This document shows positions 1 through 8,680 of a DNA stretch of 64,000 bases, one piece after another. The stretch comes from Lachnospiraceae bacterium M18-1 (lineage in GTDB: Bacteria; Bacillota; Clostridia; Lachnospirales; Lachnospiraceae): positions 775,239 through 839,238 of the forward strand of contig KE159605.1 of the NCBI GenBank assembly GCA_000403295.2, written 5' to 3'. A program made the position numbers and the translations under genes. Position 1 is the first letter of the stretch; every line of letters begins with the position of its first letter. The notes under the pieces were generated by a model. It searched no databases, had not been told where the DNA came from, and saw only the letters and a list, made by a program, of their open reading frames with translations.

Positions 1-201
1 GACTTTTTCCCCCGACACAGCAATGGATGCCTCACTTTTTTGATCTGGGTCTCCTGATCTGATCTTATTTTCTCTGACACTTTCATTTATATCTTCATCC
101 TCATCCAGATAATCGTCTTCCTCATCCAGATAATAGTCCTCAAAATTTATCTGTTCTCCTGAGTAAAAATCATCATTATGATCTTTCGCATTTTTGCTCA
201 T
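1..201 (-). CDS. Acidic protein of unknown function (N-terminal part only)
   Basis: The reading frame leaves the window at its left edge, so only the first 67 codons are seen. The ATG at 201 is preceded by GGGAGAAG (plus-strand 208-215) at normal spacing. The visible part is very rich in Asp and Glu and contains an imperfect duplication, YYLDEEDDYLDEDED. No signal peptide or membrane segment is visible in it. I do not recognise the family. The upstream side is separated from aroC by several mobile repeats, so the two are not an operon (they are also divergent). Confidence 0.6.
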   Translation of the reverse strand, partial: MSKNAKDHNDDFYSGEQINFEDYYLDEEDDYLDEDEDINESVRENKIRSGDPDQKSEASIAVSGEKV

Positions 202-320
202 CTGATACTTCTCCCTTAAAAATGATTCATCCGCCAGATCCTTCTCATTCATCTGCTTCCATAAAAAATGAATAGATTTTTACAAAAATCAAAATATATA
301 GTATTCAAATTTTATTATAT

Positions 321-466
321 GTTACAGGCCACACCTTTACCAGGCGTGACCTGTAACTCAGGCCGCATTTTAAACTGCCTGCGGCAATTGGCGGCCTGAA
401 TACCAACTTTTATGTGCATCCTCCCTGCTGATCAGCATAGTGATCGGCGGGTGTGTGACCAGTAAC
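321..466. repeat. Small mobile palindromic element, divergent copy, with 8-bp target duplication
   Basis: The element begins GTTACAGGCCACACC and ends GGTGTGTGACCAGTAAC, which are inverted copies of each other with changes. It is flanked on both sides by TATTATAT (313-320 and 467-474), an exact 8-bp direct repeat. Inside are further hairpins, for example 321-335 pairing with 344-358. There is no coding capacity. The length (146 bp), the GTTAC...GTAAC ends and the 8-bp duplication match the copies at 536-682 and 51156-51303, although the interior differs. I interpret it as a non-autonomous MITE-like element. Confidence 0.75.
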
Positions 467-535
467 TATTATATAACGAAAGATTTGGAATGTACAGCAC
501 AAATATTGTCAGTTCCTGTAAATTGTGGTATTGTT

Positions 536-682
536 GTTACAGTTCACTGCCTAACCGGCCGTGAACTGTAACGCATCCAGCCCATTGAAAAGTCGCCTTG
601 CGGCGAGGGGCTGGATGCCTGCAACCGCTATTTTACTGGGCGGATGCCTTGCAGCAGGGTGCAAGGCACCGTGAACAGTAAC
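536..682. repeat. Small mobile palindromic element (type copy) with 8-bp target duplication
   Basis: 147 bp with ends GTTACAGTTCAC and GTGAACAGTAAC. The exact direct repeat GTATTGTT lies on both sides (528-535, 683-690). Three internal hairpins follow each other: 536-572, then about 573-617 (GCATCCAGCCC pairing with GGGGCTGGATGC), then about 643-669 (TGCCTTGCA pairing with TGCAAGGCA). By eye it differs from the copy at 51156-51303 at about nine positions, several of them in hairpin loops. There is no open reading frame of note. Confidence 0.85.
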
Positions 683-690
683 GTATTGTT

Positions 691-750
691 GTTACTGTTC
701 ACACCCTTTGGGTGCTCCAGTAACAGTATCCAGCTTGCACTGGGAGCGCT
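691..750. repeat. Left-end fragment of the same palindromic element family
   Basis: The first 44 bases, starting GTTACTGTTCACACCC, are identical to the left end of the copy at 56334-56530. The sequence then diverges and no matching right end is found, so this is a truncated copy. It abuts the 8-bp duplication of the preceding element (683-690), so one element may have landed at the edge of another. It ends about 45 bp before the aroC promoter. Confidence 0.6.
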
Positions 751-795
751 GCTTTTAGTCAGAACCAGCCGGCTATAAACTGCTGATATTTATCA

Positions 796-824
796 TTGCG
801 CCTGACGGTTTCTTTCTATATAAT
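796..824 (+). promoter_or_regulatory. Housekeeping promoter of aroC
   Basis: TTGCGC (796-801), a 17-bp spacer and a perfect TATAAT (819-824), about 40 bp upstream of the aroC start codon. No T-box or riboswitch-like leader fits between it and the gene. Confidence 0.7.
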
Positions 825-863
825 TGGGGTATTCTATCTATAAAAGTGAAAGGAGATTTCAAT

Positions 864-1961
864 ATGAGCGGTTCTACATTTGGACATAAATTTCGCATTA
901 CAACCTGGGGAGAATCCCACGGCGCCGCTATCGGCGCTGTAATCGACGGCTGTCCTGCCGGACTCCCTCTCGAAGCATCCGATATCCAGGCTTTTCTGGA
1001 CCGGAGGAAGCCGGGGCAGAGCAAGTTTACGACCAAGCGGCAGGAAGGCGACCAGGTCGAAATCCTATCCGGTACATTTGAGGGACGGACAACAGGCACG
1101 CCGATCTCTCTGCTGGTACGCAATCAGGACCAACGTTCCAGGGATTACGGCAATATTGCTTCCGTATACCGTCCGGGACACGCAGATTACACTTATACTC
1201 AGAAATATGGATTCCGGGATTACCGGGGTGGAGGGCGGTCCTCCGGAAGGGAAACGATCGGACGGGTTGCCGGCGGCGCGGTTGCTTCCCACATTTTAAG
1301 GGAATTGGGGATTGAACTGACAACCTATGCCAAAGCCATAGGACCGGTAACGGTTCCGGAAGAAGAATACCGTTTCGAAGAGATTTTTCAGAATAAGTTA
1401 TATATGCCCAGCAATCAGCGGGCAGAAGAGGCTGCTGCCTGCCTGGAATCCATGATGAAAAATCTGGACTCCTGCGGCGGGGTGATCGAGTGCCGCGTTA
1501 CCGGCCTTCCCGCCGGAATCGGTGAACCGGTTTTTGACAAACTGGATGCTTCTCTTGGAAGGGCGATTCTTTCCATCGGTGCGGTCAAGGCCATAGAAAT
1601 CGGCGACGGGATTGATGCCGCACGCCTCAGCGGAAGCCAGAACAATGACGCGTTCTTTATGGAAGACGGCGCTGTAAGGAAAAAGACGAATCATGCCGGA
1701 GGGGTCCTGGGCGGAATGAGCGACGGCGATACTCTGGTGCTGAGGGCATCCGTAAAGCCCACTCCTTCCATCGCGCAGCCTCAGCAGACGGTTACGGAAA
1801 GCGGTGATGATACGGAGCTTGTCATCCGCGGACGGCATGATCCAATCATCGTACCGCGGGCTGTAGTGGTGGTGGAATCCATGACTGCACTGACTCTGGC
1901 GGACTTGCTGCTGCAGAATATGGGCAGCCGGATGGAGCATCTGAAGAAAATATACCAATAG
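864..1961 (+). CDS. aroC: Chorismate synthase
   Basis: Converts 5-enolpyruvylshikimate-3-phosphate to chorismate using reduced FMN, the last step of the shikimate pathway in the cytoplasm. The 365-aa product is of normal length and carries the family signatures: TTWGESHG near the N-terminus, RPGHADYTY followed by GFRDYRGGGRSSGRET, KPTPSI, and RHDPIIVPRAVVVVE near the C-terminus. The start is ATG at 864 because AAGGAG (850-855) lies 8 bases before it; a GTG at 846 would put this ribosome site inside the gene. It stands alone, with its own promoter and a terminator directly after the stop. No other shikimate genes are in the window. Confidence 0.97.
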   Translation: MSGSTFGHKFRITTWGESHGAAIGAVIDGCPAGLPLEASDIQAFLDRRKPGQSKFTTKRQEGDQVEILSGTFEGRTTGTPISLLVRNQDQRSRDYGNIASVYRPGHADYTYTQKYGFRDYRGGGRSSGRETIGRVAGGAVASHILRELGIELTTYAKAIGPVTVPEEEYRFEEIFQNKLYMPSNQRAEEAAACLESMMKNLDSCGGVIECRVTGLPAGIGEPVFDKLDASLGRAILSIGAVKAIEIGDGIDAARLSGSQNNDAFFMEDGAVRKKTNHAGGVLGGMSDGDTLVLRASVKPTPSIAQPQQTVTESGDDTELVIRGRHDPIIVPRAVVVVESMTALTLADLLLQNMGSRMEHLKKIYQ

Positions 1962-1976
1962 TCAGAGTCCCTTAGA

Positions 1977-2012
1977 TAAAAAACGGAGAACGCCTCTGCT
2001 CTCCGTTTTTTA
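1977..2012. terminator. Bidirectional terminator between aroC and potD
   Basis: The stem AAAAACGGAG pairs with CTCCGTTTTT around a short loop. A-run and T-run flank the stem on both sides, so it can end transcripts of aroC (plus) and of the converging pot operon (minus). Confidence 0.85.
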
Positions 2013-2058
2013 TCCTTTGTATTTCCAAAATGTAAAGATCTGACCTTTTCACAGTTCC

Positions 2059-3120
2059 TTAATCTGCCTTCAATTCCTTCCAGAGCTCATTCATCAGATC
2101 ATTGCTCTCCGGCTCTAACTGCCTGCTCACCTCGCAGTTATCCGTTGCATCCTCGGCCGGCACCAGCGCCTCATCAGCCTGTTCTTCCTCCGACAGACTT
2201 TCCACGACCGCTTCATTGGGAGTGGAATAATAGATGTACTCAAAGTTTTTCTTTGCAATGTCCTCCCTGCAGAGAAAATCCAGGAACTTCTGTGCCGCGT
2301 CCAGATCCTCGCAGTGCTTCGTCACGCACCAGGCATCCAGCCATACGTTGGATCCTTCCTTCGGGATCACATAAGCCAGATTTTGATTGTACTGGTGTCC
2401 CAGATAAGCCTCTCCGGAATACACGACCGCCATCACTGCATTTCCTGCCACCACTTCATCCCGGGCCTCATCCACCAGATAAGCCTGCACATCCGGCTTC
2501 TGCTTCAGCAGCAGCTCCTGCGCTTCCCGGATTTCATTTTCATTGTTGGTGTTCAGGGAATAACCAAGATACTTCAATGCCGCCATATAGGTATCCCGCA
2601 TACTGTTCTGCATGATCACCTCTCCGGCATAATCCCCATTGAACAGCACCTCCCAGCTGTTCACCGGCTCCGATACCCTGGTCGTATCATAGAGAATGCC
2701 CAATGTCCCCCAGAAGTAGGGAATCGTGTACACATTTTCCGGGTCAAATGCCTGGGCAAGCTCCCAGTATTTGTCTCCTATATTTCCGCTGTTTTCCATT
2801 GCGCTTCTGTCAATTTCCAGAAGCTCTCCTTCATCTATAAACTTCTGGAGCATATAATCCGTAGAGCAGAGCAGGTCGTACTCGATCGCTCCGGATTTGT
2901 ACTTTGTATACATCTCTTCCGGAGTCAGAGATTCCTCATATTTAATCTCGATTCCGGTTTCTTCGGTAAACTGGTCCAGTACATCCGGATCCATATACTC
3001 ACCATAGCTGAATACCGTAAGACTCCCCTTTCCCCCTTCTTTACTTCCGCAGCCTGCCGCACACAGGGCGGAACACGCCAGCAGACCTGCCAGCAGTACA
3101 TTGATCACTCTCTTTTTCAT
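2059..3120 (-). CDS. potD: Polyamine ABC transporter, substrate-binding lipoprotein
   Basis: Binds spermidine/putrescine outside the membrane and delivers it to the PotBC channel. The 353-aa product begins with a lipoprotein signal peptide (MKKR, hydrophobic core, lipobox ending at Cys24) and continues as a type-II periplasmic-binding fold. The stretch SLTVFSYGEYMDPDVLDQF and the later YDLLCSTDYM are typical of PotD/PotF. It is the last gene of the regulator-potA-potB-potC-potD operon, 70 bp after potC, and ends at the shared terminator at 1977-2012. Polyamine specificity is inferred from family similarity and operon order; the binding residues were not checked individually. Confidence 0.93.
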   Translation of the reverse strand: MKKRVINVLLAGLLACSALCAAGCGSKEGGKGSLTVFSYGEYMDPDVLDQFTEETGIEIKYEESLTPEEMYTKYKSGAIEYDLLCSTDYMLQKFIDEGELLEIDRSAMENSGNIGDKYWELAQAFDPENVYTIPYFWGTLGILYDTTRVSEPVNSWEVLFNGDYAGEVIMQNSMRDTYMAALKYLGYSLNTNNENEIREAQELLLKQKPDVQAYLVDEARDEVVAGNAVMAVVYSGEAYLGHQYNQNLAYVIPKEGSNVWLDAWCVTKHCEDLDAAQKFLDFLCREDIAKKNFEYIYYSTPNEAVVESLSEEEQADEALVPAEDATDNCEVSRQLEPESNDLMNELWKELKAD

Positions 3121-3189
3121 TTCTCATATCCTTTCTGAAATTATGATTACCTCTGTATGATAAGTCCCGGGATTAACCGCCATTTATTT

Positions 3190-3996
3190 TCATGCCTCAT
3201 AACCGGCCGTCTTCTGTATTTCTGCTTTTTTGGCCGGCCAGTAATTGGCTGCCAGCAGCACCACAAATACAAACACAAATATCATGGTGGACAGCGCATA
3301 CATCTCCGGCTTGATTCCTTTCCGGATCTCTCCGTAGATCATGGTGGACAGCGTATTGACTCCTGCCCCTTTCGTAAAATATGTGATCACGAAGTCATCC
3401 ATAGACATGGTAAATGCCATGAAGAATCCTGCCACGATCCCGCTGGCCAGCTGGGGAAGGATGACCTTGAAAAAGGCATACACCGCATTTGCCCCCAGAT
3501 CCCGGGCCGCTTCATAGAGACTGACGTTCATCTGGCGAATCTTCGGCATGACACTCAGGATCACATACGGGATATTAAAGGTGATATGCGCCAGCAGCAC
3601 ACTACCGAATCCAAGCGGAATAAAATGTACGAACCAGAGCATCAGCGCGATCCCGGTCACAATGTCTGCATTCAGCAGCGGGATATTGGTGCAGATCATC
3701 ATGATCTGATAATTCTTCTGCCTCATGGCATGAATCCCCAGGGCGCCCAGCACCCCGATCACCGTCGCGATCAGCGCCGAGACTGTTGCCAGAACCAGTG
3801 TGGTCACAAGCGCCTCCATGATCTGTCCGTTGGAGAATAATTTTCCATACCACTGCAGTGTAAAACCGCCCCAGGTCACCCGGGACCGGGAATTATTGAA
3901 TGACAGCGCGACCAGCACCAGAATCGGCGCATATAAAAACAAAATGATCAGGCCGATATAAAACCGGCTCAGAAACCCTTTCAGCTTTTCTACCAT
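3190..3996 (-). CDS. potC: Polyamine ABC transporter permease PotC
   Basis: Inner-membrane permease, 268 aa, about six membrane segments, MetI-type (BPD_transp_1) fold. The cytoplasmic coupling loop is visible as EAARDLGANAVYAFFKVILP in the second half; it docks onto the ATPase PotA. The family hallmark DDFVITYF follows. It overlaps the end of potB by 7 bp, so translation is probably coupled, and potD follows. PotB and PotC together form the heterodimeric channel. Confidence 0.93.
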   Translation of the reverse strand: MVEKLKGFLSRFYIGLIILFLYAPILVLVALSFNNSRSRVTWGGFTLQWYGKLFSNGQIMEALVTTLVLATVSALIATVIGVLGALGIHAMRQKNYQIMMICTNIPLLNADIVTGIALMLWFVHFIPLGFGSVLLAHITFNIPYVILSVMPKIRQMNVSLYEAARDLGANAVYAFFKVILPQLASGIVAGFFMAFTMSMDDFVITYFTKGAGVNTLSTMIYGEIRKGIKPEMYALSTMIFVFVFVVLLAANYWPAKKAEIQKTAGYEA

Positions 3997-4826
3997 ATGG
4001 CCGACCCCTTTCCTTCCACGTCATTTTTTGTGGTAAATGCCATACTGATCAGTACAAAGATCATCAGGGAAACCGAAAGTCCGGATCCCAGGTTCCAGTT
4101 AGAGCTCTTGGTAAACTCCTGTTCTATGATATTTCCGATCAGCTGCAGCTTTCCGCCGCCTAAGATATCCGAGATCACGAAGGATGTCATAGACGGAACA
4201 AATACCATCACGATCCCGCTGAGTAGCCCCGGTATGGACAGCGGAAATATGATCTTCCGGAATACGGTAAAGCCATTGGCCCCCAAATCCCTCGCCGCCT
4301 CAATGATGTCTTCGTCGATCTCCGCCACTGCGTTAAAAATGGGAAGCACCATGTAGGGAAGATAATCATACACCACCCCGATCATAATGGCCGTCCCCGT
4401 ATTGGCAAGCGGCAGAGCGTCCATCCCCAGCCTGGTCAGCAGAAAATTCAGGATCCCGTTGTTGGACAGGATCATCTGCCATGCCAGAATCCGGAGAATG
4501 AAGTTCATCCACATCGGAAGGATCAGGATAAACATAGTGAATCCCTGCCTTCCCATCCCCAGGTATCTCAGCGCCAGCACGAGGGGATAGGACAAAAGGA
4601 TGCAGATCAGGGTACACCCAATGGCAATCTCCAGAGAAAAGACCATTGCCTTCAGATGAATCGGGTCAAAGATGGCAACGATATTTTCCAGGGAGACCCC
4701 GCCTTCACGGCTGGTCAATGCATATTTAAAAATCACACCCAGAGGGATCACGGTAAAGCCGATGACCCATATGATATAAGGTGAGGACAGCCATGTCCGC
4801 CTGTTTACGGATTTTGCACGATTCAT
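3990..4826 (-). CDS. potB: Polyamine ABC transporter permease PotB
   Basis: 278-aa MetI-type permease with about six membrane segments and the EAA coupling loop EAARDLGANGFTVFRKIIFP. N-terminal WLSSPYIIWVIGFTVIPL forms the first membrane segment, as usual for PotB. It starts 69 bp after potA and overlaps potC by 7 bp. Together with PotC it forms the translocation path for spermidine/putrescine. Confidence 0.93.
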   Translation of the reverse strand: MNRAKSVNRRTWLSSPYIIWVIGFTVIPLGVIFKYALTSREGGVSLENIVAIFDPIHLKAMVFSLEIAIGCTLICILLSYPLVLALRYLGMGRQGFTMFILILPMWMNFILRILAWQMILSNNGILNFLLTRLGMDALPLANTGTAIMIGVVYDYLPYMVLPIFNAVAEIDEDIIEAARDLGANGFTVFRKIIFPLSIPGLLSGIVMVFVPSMTSFVISDILGGGKLQLIGNIIEQEFTKSSNWNLGSGLSVSLMIFVLISMAFTTKNDVEGKGSAIW

Positions 4827-4895
4827 AGTCTTATCATAACCTCCTGATTCCTCTTTTTGCGTTGCTATTCACTCCGGACCGTGCACGGCAGTATC

Positions 4896-5969
4896 TTATT
4901 CATCCTCCCGCACGGCTTCCGCATCCTCGGAATGTGGCTTATGCATGATCTGAATATTGTCCGGCAGGATCGTCATCCCTACCACTGACCCGATCTGGGC
5001 CGGATTAACGCTCTGAACGATCCAGTCATATTCCCCGGCACGCACCTTGATCTCGTAATATGCCCCTTTAAATATGATAGAAACGACCATCCCTTTGAGA
5101 TACCCATCCTCTTCCTTTACGATCACCAGATCTTCCGGACGGATGACCACATCCACCAGTTCATCCTTTGCAAAACCTGTATCCACGCAAGGAATCGGGA
5201 CATTCTGAATCTGCACGAGACAGTCCTCTTTCATGATTCCGTCGATGATATTGCTGTCCCCGATAAAGTCCGCCACAAATGCATTCTGAGGTTCATCATA
5301 AATGCTTTTGGAGGTTCCCATCTGCTGGATGATCCCCTTATTCATAACGACGATGCGGTCCGACATGGTCAGCGCTTCCTCCTGGTCATGAGTCACATAG
5401 ACAAAGGTGATCCCCACCTCCTGCTTGATCTTGATCAGTTCCCGCTGCATGCCATGCCGCAGCTTTAAATCAAGCGCCCCCAGAGGTTCATCCAAAAGCA
5501 GGATCTCCGGCTCATTTACGATGGCGCGGGCGATCGCCACACGCTGCTGCTGCCCTCCGCTCAGCGAATCCGGCATCCTGGTCTCATACCCATCCATATT
5601 GACCAGCTTCAGGGCATAGCGGATCTTATCCTTGATATACTGCTGAGTTTTCTTCTTCAGTTTTAATCCAAACGCTATATTTTCCGCCACATCCATATGG
5701 GGAAACAGGGAATATTTCTGAAAAACCGTATTTACATTCCGTTTATCCGGGGATAGTCCGGTGATATCCTTCCCCTCAAATAAAACACGCCCCTCATCCG
5801 GCTTCTCAAAACCGCCGATAATGCGCAGTGTCGTAGACTTTCCGCATCCGGAAGGCCCCAGAAGCGTAATAAATTCATTCCGTCCGATCTCCAGATCCAG
5901 GTGGTTCAAAATCTGTTTCCCGTCAAATGATTTGCTGACGGAATCCAGCTGTAATATCACATCCTTCAT
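4896..5969 (-). CDS. potA: Polyamine ABC transporter ATP-binding protein PotA
   Basis: ATPase that powers polyamine import. In the 357-aa product: Walker A GPSGCGKST, signature LSGGQQQR, Walker B ILLLDEPLGALD, the switch His in YVTHDQEEAL, then a C-terminal TOBE-type regulatory domain (about residues 275-345). I place the start at ATG 5969, preceded by AAGGAGG; an in-frame ATG at 6008 would add 13 residues unlike the family and lies inside the regulator gene. It starts 11 bp after the stop of the upstream regulator, so the two are co-transcribed. Confidence 0.95.
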   Translation of the reverse strand: MKDVILQLDSVSKSFDGKQILNHLDLEIGRNEFITLLGPSGCGKSTTLRIIGGFEKPDEGRVLFEGKDITGLSPDKRNVNTVFQKYSLFPHMDVAENIAFGLKLKKKTQQYIKDKIRYALKLVNMDGYETRMPDSLSGGQQQRVAIARAIVNEPEILLLDEPLGALDLKLRHGMQRELIKIKQEVGITFVYVTHDQEEALTMSDRIVVMNKGIIQQMGTSKSIYDEPQNAFVADFIGDSNIIDGIMKEDCLVQIQNVPIPCVDTGFAKDELVDVVIRPEDLVIVKEEDGYLKGMVVSIIFKGAYYEIKVRAGEYDWIVQSVNPAQIGSVVGMTILPDNIQIMHKPHSEDAEAVREDE

Positions 5970-5980
5970 TGACTTCCTCC

Positions 5981-6529
5981 TTAAAAGCTTGGGGGGCTGC
6001 TGATCCATAGAATGGACGAAACCTTTTTACAAGCTGAACTTATCCTGTGTTTTCTGTTGGCCGGAAAGATAAAGGAATCGCCTTTCCGTACCGTATACTT
6101 TTCATCTCCGTAGTGTACCTGGATCTTGCCGTCCAGCACATAGCCAAATTCCTCCCCCTCATGGGGTTTGTCAACCGGCATGGACTGCCCCGGCTGGAGC
6201 CGTACCAGGATGGGTTCCAGGCTTCTGCTCTGGGCCGTCGCGATCAGCCAGGTGATGCTGTTGCCGTCTTCATCTTCCTTTTCAAAATAATCCTCTTTTG
6301 GAAATACGATCTGCAGGTCATCCTCATCATGGAAAAAATCAGAAAGATTCGTCCCCAGGCATTCCACGATGTCCAGAAGAGTGGATACGGAAGGCGCCGT
6401 CAGCCCCCGCTCCAGCTGAGAGATAAACCCCTTCGTCAGCTCTGTCCTGTCCGCCAGCTCTTCCTGGGTCAGGCCGTTCTGGTTGCGCAGATTGCGGATT
6501 TTCATGCCGATCTTTTTTTCTATACTCAT
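5981..6529 (-). CDS. HTH-cupin regulator of the polyamine operon
   Basis: 182-aa protein with an XRE-type helix-turn-helix (residues about 8-62, including LTQEELADRTELTKGFISQ) and a C-terminal cupin domain (about residues 110-178, LVRLQPGQSMPVDKPHEGEE onward). This PuuR-like architecture is common directly upstream of potABCD in Clostridia. It is the first gene of the operon. The inferred role is a repressor that senses polyamine or a related small molecule through the cupin and controls its own operon. The direct repeat AGTCAAAAGTCAA in the promoter (6602-6614) is a candidate operator. Confidence 0.88.
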   Translation of the reverse strand: MSIEKKIGMKIRNLRNQNGLTQEELADRTELTKGFISQLERGLTAPSVSTLLDIVECLGTNLSDFFHDEDDLQIVFPKEDYFEKEDEDGNSITWLIATAQSRSLEPILVRLQPGQSMPVDKPHEGEEFGYVLDGKIQVHYGDEKYTVRKGDSFIFPANRKHRISSACKKVSSILWISSPPSF

Positions 6530-6586
6530 AGTCTCTGACTTCCTTTTAATTTTTAGGATTACTAAACTTTTTATTTACCATAATCA

Positions 6587-6614
6587 ATTATACATATACT
6601 AAGTCAAAAGTCAA
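6587..6614 (-). promoter_or_regulatory. Promoter of the regulator-potABCD operon
   Basis: On the minus strand TTGACT (6614-6609), 16-bp spacer, TATAAT (6592-6587), about 58 bp upstream of the regulator start codon. The -35 box is part of a tandem TTGACTTTTGACT, which may also bind the regulator. Confidence 0.7.
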
Positions 6615-6637
6615 CTAATATTTTCAATAAAACGTCT

Positions 6638-6793
6638 GGAACAGCAGTAAAATAGAAAAGTGAGCTGTCGTGAATTTTCCGACAGCCCACTTTTCTATTT
6701 TGCTATTGGGCGGGACGCCCAATGAACCTCTGACAGACGCTGTGTCAGCAGCGGATAGTCTGCGCAGCAGGCAAGTCTGAGGTCTGCTGTTCC
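6638..6793. repeat. Palindrome-rich element with terminal inverted repeat, containing a bidirectional terminator
   Basis: GGAACAGCAG (6638-6647) is repeated inverted as CTGCTGTTCC (6784-6793). Inside are a 22-bp hairpin (6649-6669 with 6680-6701, one mismatch, with A- and T-runs outside), a hairpin ATTGGGCG/CGCCCAAT-like (about 6705-6723), and CTGACA/TGTCAG (about 6727-6745). It sits between the nucleoside kinase and the pot promoter and can act as terminator for the kinase gene. No flanking direct repeat was found, and the ends differ from the GTTAC...GTAAC family. Confidence 0.55.
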
Positions 6794-6816
6794 ACCTTTC
6801 AGCTGCTGCACATTCC

Positions 6817-8487
6817 TTACACCTGGAAGCAGCCCCCTCCAATAAATTCTCTTAATAGGGATTTTGCCGGCACGAAGTCGCTCTCGATCCCCACAAAATA
6901 ATCAAAAAACTTCAAAAGCCTCTTCGCCTCCGCATATTCCGGGCTGTCCTTCTCAACACCGAACAGACGCGGCTCCACGTACTGCTTGAGCACCGCCAGT
7001 TCATAGAGCAGCGAGGAATTGAACATCACATCCGCTTCCTCCTGATAAGGAAAGATATTCGCCTCTTCCCCTCTTCTCACCGACCGCCACATGGCGATGG
7101 TCTTCTGGGCGGAATTTCCCCGGGTCCTCGCATCCCGCACGATCCGGCGGATCAGCCGCCCGTCGGTGGATGGGATCCGGTTGTGCTCATCTACATTGAG
7201 CTGGGTCAGGGCGCTGATATATATTTTAAACTTATTCGCGTCATCCAGCATTTCCGTCAGCTTTGGATTCAGGCAGTGGATGCCCTCAATGACTAGGATA
7301 TCATTCTCTCCAAGCTTTTTCGGCCTCGTGGAGCGGTTCTGCTTACCGGACTTAAAGTCAAAGATCGGAAGATACACTTCCTCGCCCCTCAGCAGTGCCT
7401 GCATATCCTGATTAAACAGGTCCACATCAATAGCCTCCAGACATTCAAAATCAAACTCTCCATTGGCATCCCTGGGTGTTTTTTCCCGATCCACAAAGAA
7501 ATTATCTACTGCAATGGGATGTGGCACAAGCCCGTTTACGCGGAGCTGAATAGACAGACGGTGTGAAAATGTGGTCTTTCCCGAGGAAGAAGGCCCGGCG
7601 ATCAGAACAAATTTTACGTCCGGCCGTTCCGCGATCATTTTTGCGATCTCTGCAATCTTCCGCTCCTGGTGCGCCTCCTGGACAAGAACCATTTCCTGCA
7701 TATTTCCCTTTGTCACCGCATCGTTGAGCATTCCTACCGTATCGATCCCCTGCTGGTCTCCCCAGGCAACGGATTCACGAAGCACCTGGAACAGCTTCCT
7801 GTGAGGCTCAAATGGCGGCACCGCATCCGGCTGGTTCATGGTCGGCATCTGGATCACAAACCCTTCCTCATAGAGGTGGAGGGCAAAATATTTCAGATAC
7901 CCGGTATCCGGAACCATATACCCGTAAAAATAATCTTCAAAATTTTTGATGCTGTATATATTGACCCTGGATACCCTGCGGTATTCAAACAGATGCTCCT
8001 TATCATACATCTTATGTCTGCGGAAACGTTCGATAGCGTCGTTGGTATGTACGGACCGCTTCTGGATCGGAACCTGCTCCGCCGACAGTTCCCGCATCCT
8101 TGCATCCACCTTTTTCAGAAACGCCTCGTCCACCGTCACATTCCCTTCTACCGTACAGTAATAACCCTTGCTCACTGAAAAATGAATCCTCACCCGCTCC
8201 ACATTGTCATATCCGCCTACATTATGTACCGCTTTCACCAGCAGCAGGCACATGCTCCGCTTATACGTCTCATGTCCGATATGCTGTGCCGTCGTGATAA
8301 ATCCAAGCTCGCAGTCCTTTTTCAGATCTTTATTGAGTTCCTGAAGCTGATACTTGTTGACATACACCAAAACGATGGGATGAGGATAAAGATGCTGAAA
8401 TTCCTCCGCAATCTCCCGGTATGTCGTACCCTCTGCATATTGTCTGGTCTCCTCCCCGATTGTTACTGTGTACATTTTTTTGCCCAT
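6817..8487 (-). CDS. Nucleoside (uridine-kinase-like) kinase with N-terminal TGS domain
   Basis: 556-aa protein. Residues about 5-65 form a TGS domain (VTIGEETRQYAEGTTYREI), followed by a region resembling the second additional domain of threonyl-tRNA synthetase (about 70-180), then a P-loop kinase domain with GPSSSGKT at 298-305 and the later DNFFVDREKTPRD, as in uridine kinase/phosphoribulokinase-type enzymes. This three-part architecture is a known clostridial family annotated as nucleoside kinase; the substrate is not certain from sequence. Start ATG 8487 with AGAGG upstream. It has its own promoter (8681-8709) and a leader that contains a terminator hairpin (8591-8622). Confidence 0.85.
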   Translation of the reverse strand: MGKKMYTVTIGEETRQYAEGTTYREIAEEFQHLYPHPIVLVYVNKYQLQELNKDLKKDCELGFITTAQHIGHETYKRSMCLLLVKAVHNVGGYDNVERVRIHFSVSKGYYCTVEGNVTVDEAFLKKVDARMRELSAEQVPIQKRSVHTNDAIERFRRHKMYDKEHLFEYRRVSRVNIYSIKNFEDYFYGYMVPDTGYLKYFALHLYEEGFVIQMPTMNQPDAVPPFEPHRKLFQVLRESVAWGDQQGIDTVGMLNDAVTKGNMQEMVLVQEAHQERKIAEIAKMIAERPDVKFVLIAGPSSSGKTTFSHRLSIQLRVNGLVPHPIAVDNFFVDREKTPRDANGEFDFECLEAIDVDLFNQDMQALLRGEEVYLPIFDFKSGKQNRSTRPKKLGENDILVIEGIHCLNPKLTEMLDDANKFKIYISALTQLNVDEHNRIPSTDGRLIRRIVRDARTRGNSAQKTIAMWRSVRRGEEANIFPYQEEADVMFNSSLLYELAVLKQYVEPRLFGVEKDSPEYAEAKRLLKFFDYFVGIESDFVPAKSLLREFIGGGCFQV

Positions 8488-8590
8488 AGATCATACCTCT
8501 GCCTTTCGTTCATTTTTCAGGCTGTCCTGTAATTTGAAGCAGCTCGCACCAATCAACACATACATTGGAAAAGGCCTCTTCCTGTTACAG

Positions 8591-8622
8591 AAAAAGTCCT
8601 CCACCTTGCGGCAAAGGACTTC
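8591..8622 (-). terminator. Intrinsic terminator or attenuator in the nucleoside-kinase leader
   Basis: Read on the minus strand, AAGTCCTTTGCC, a GCAA tetraloop, and GGTGGAGGACTT form a 12-bp stem (three G-U pairs) followed by TTT and a C. It lies downstream of the promoter at 8681-8709 and about 100 bp upstream of the kinase start codon, so it may be an attenuator; alternatively it ends read-through from the gene at 8727-9872. Confidence 0.7.
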
Positions 8623-8680
8623 ATACAACCCACATTTCCATACCACACCAGTCGGTGGCAAACGCTCTTTTTATAGCTTT

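Noticed and set aside
8591..8622. GGTGG in the kinase leader as a T-box
   Set aside because: The conserved T-box bulge sequence and specifier stem are missing; the motif is just one arm of a terminator hairpin.
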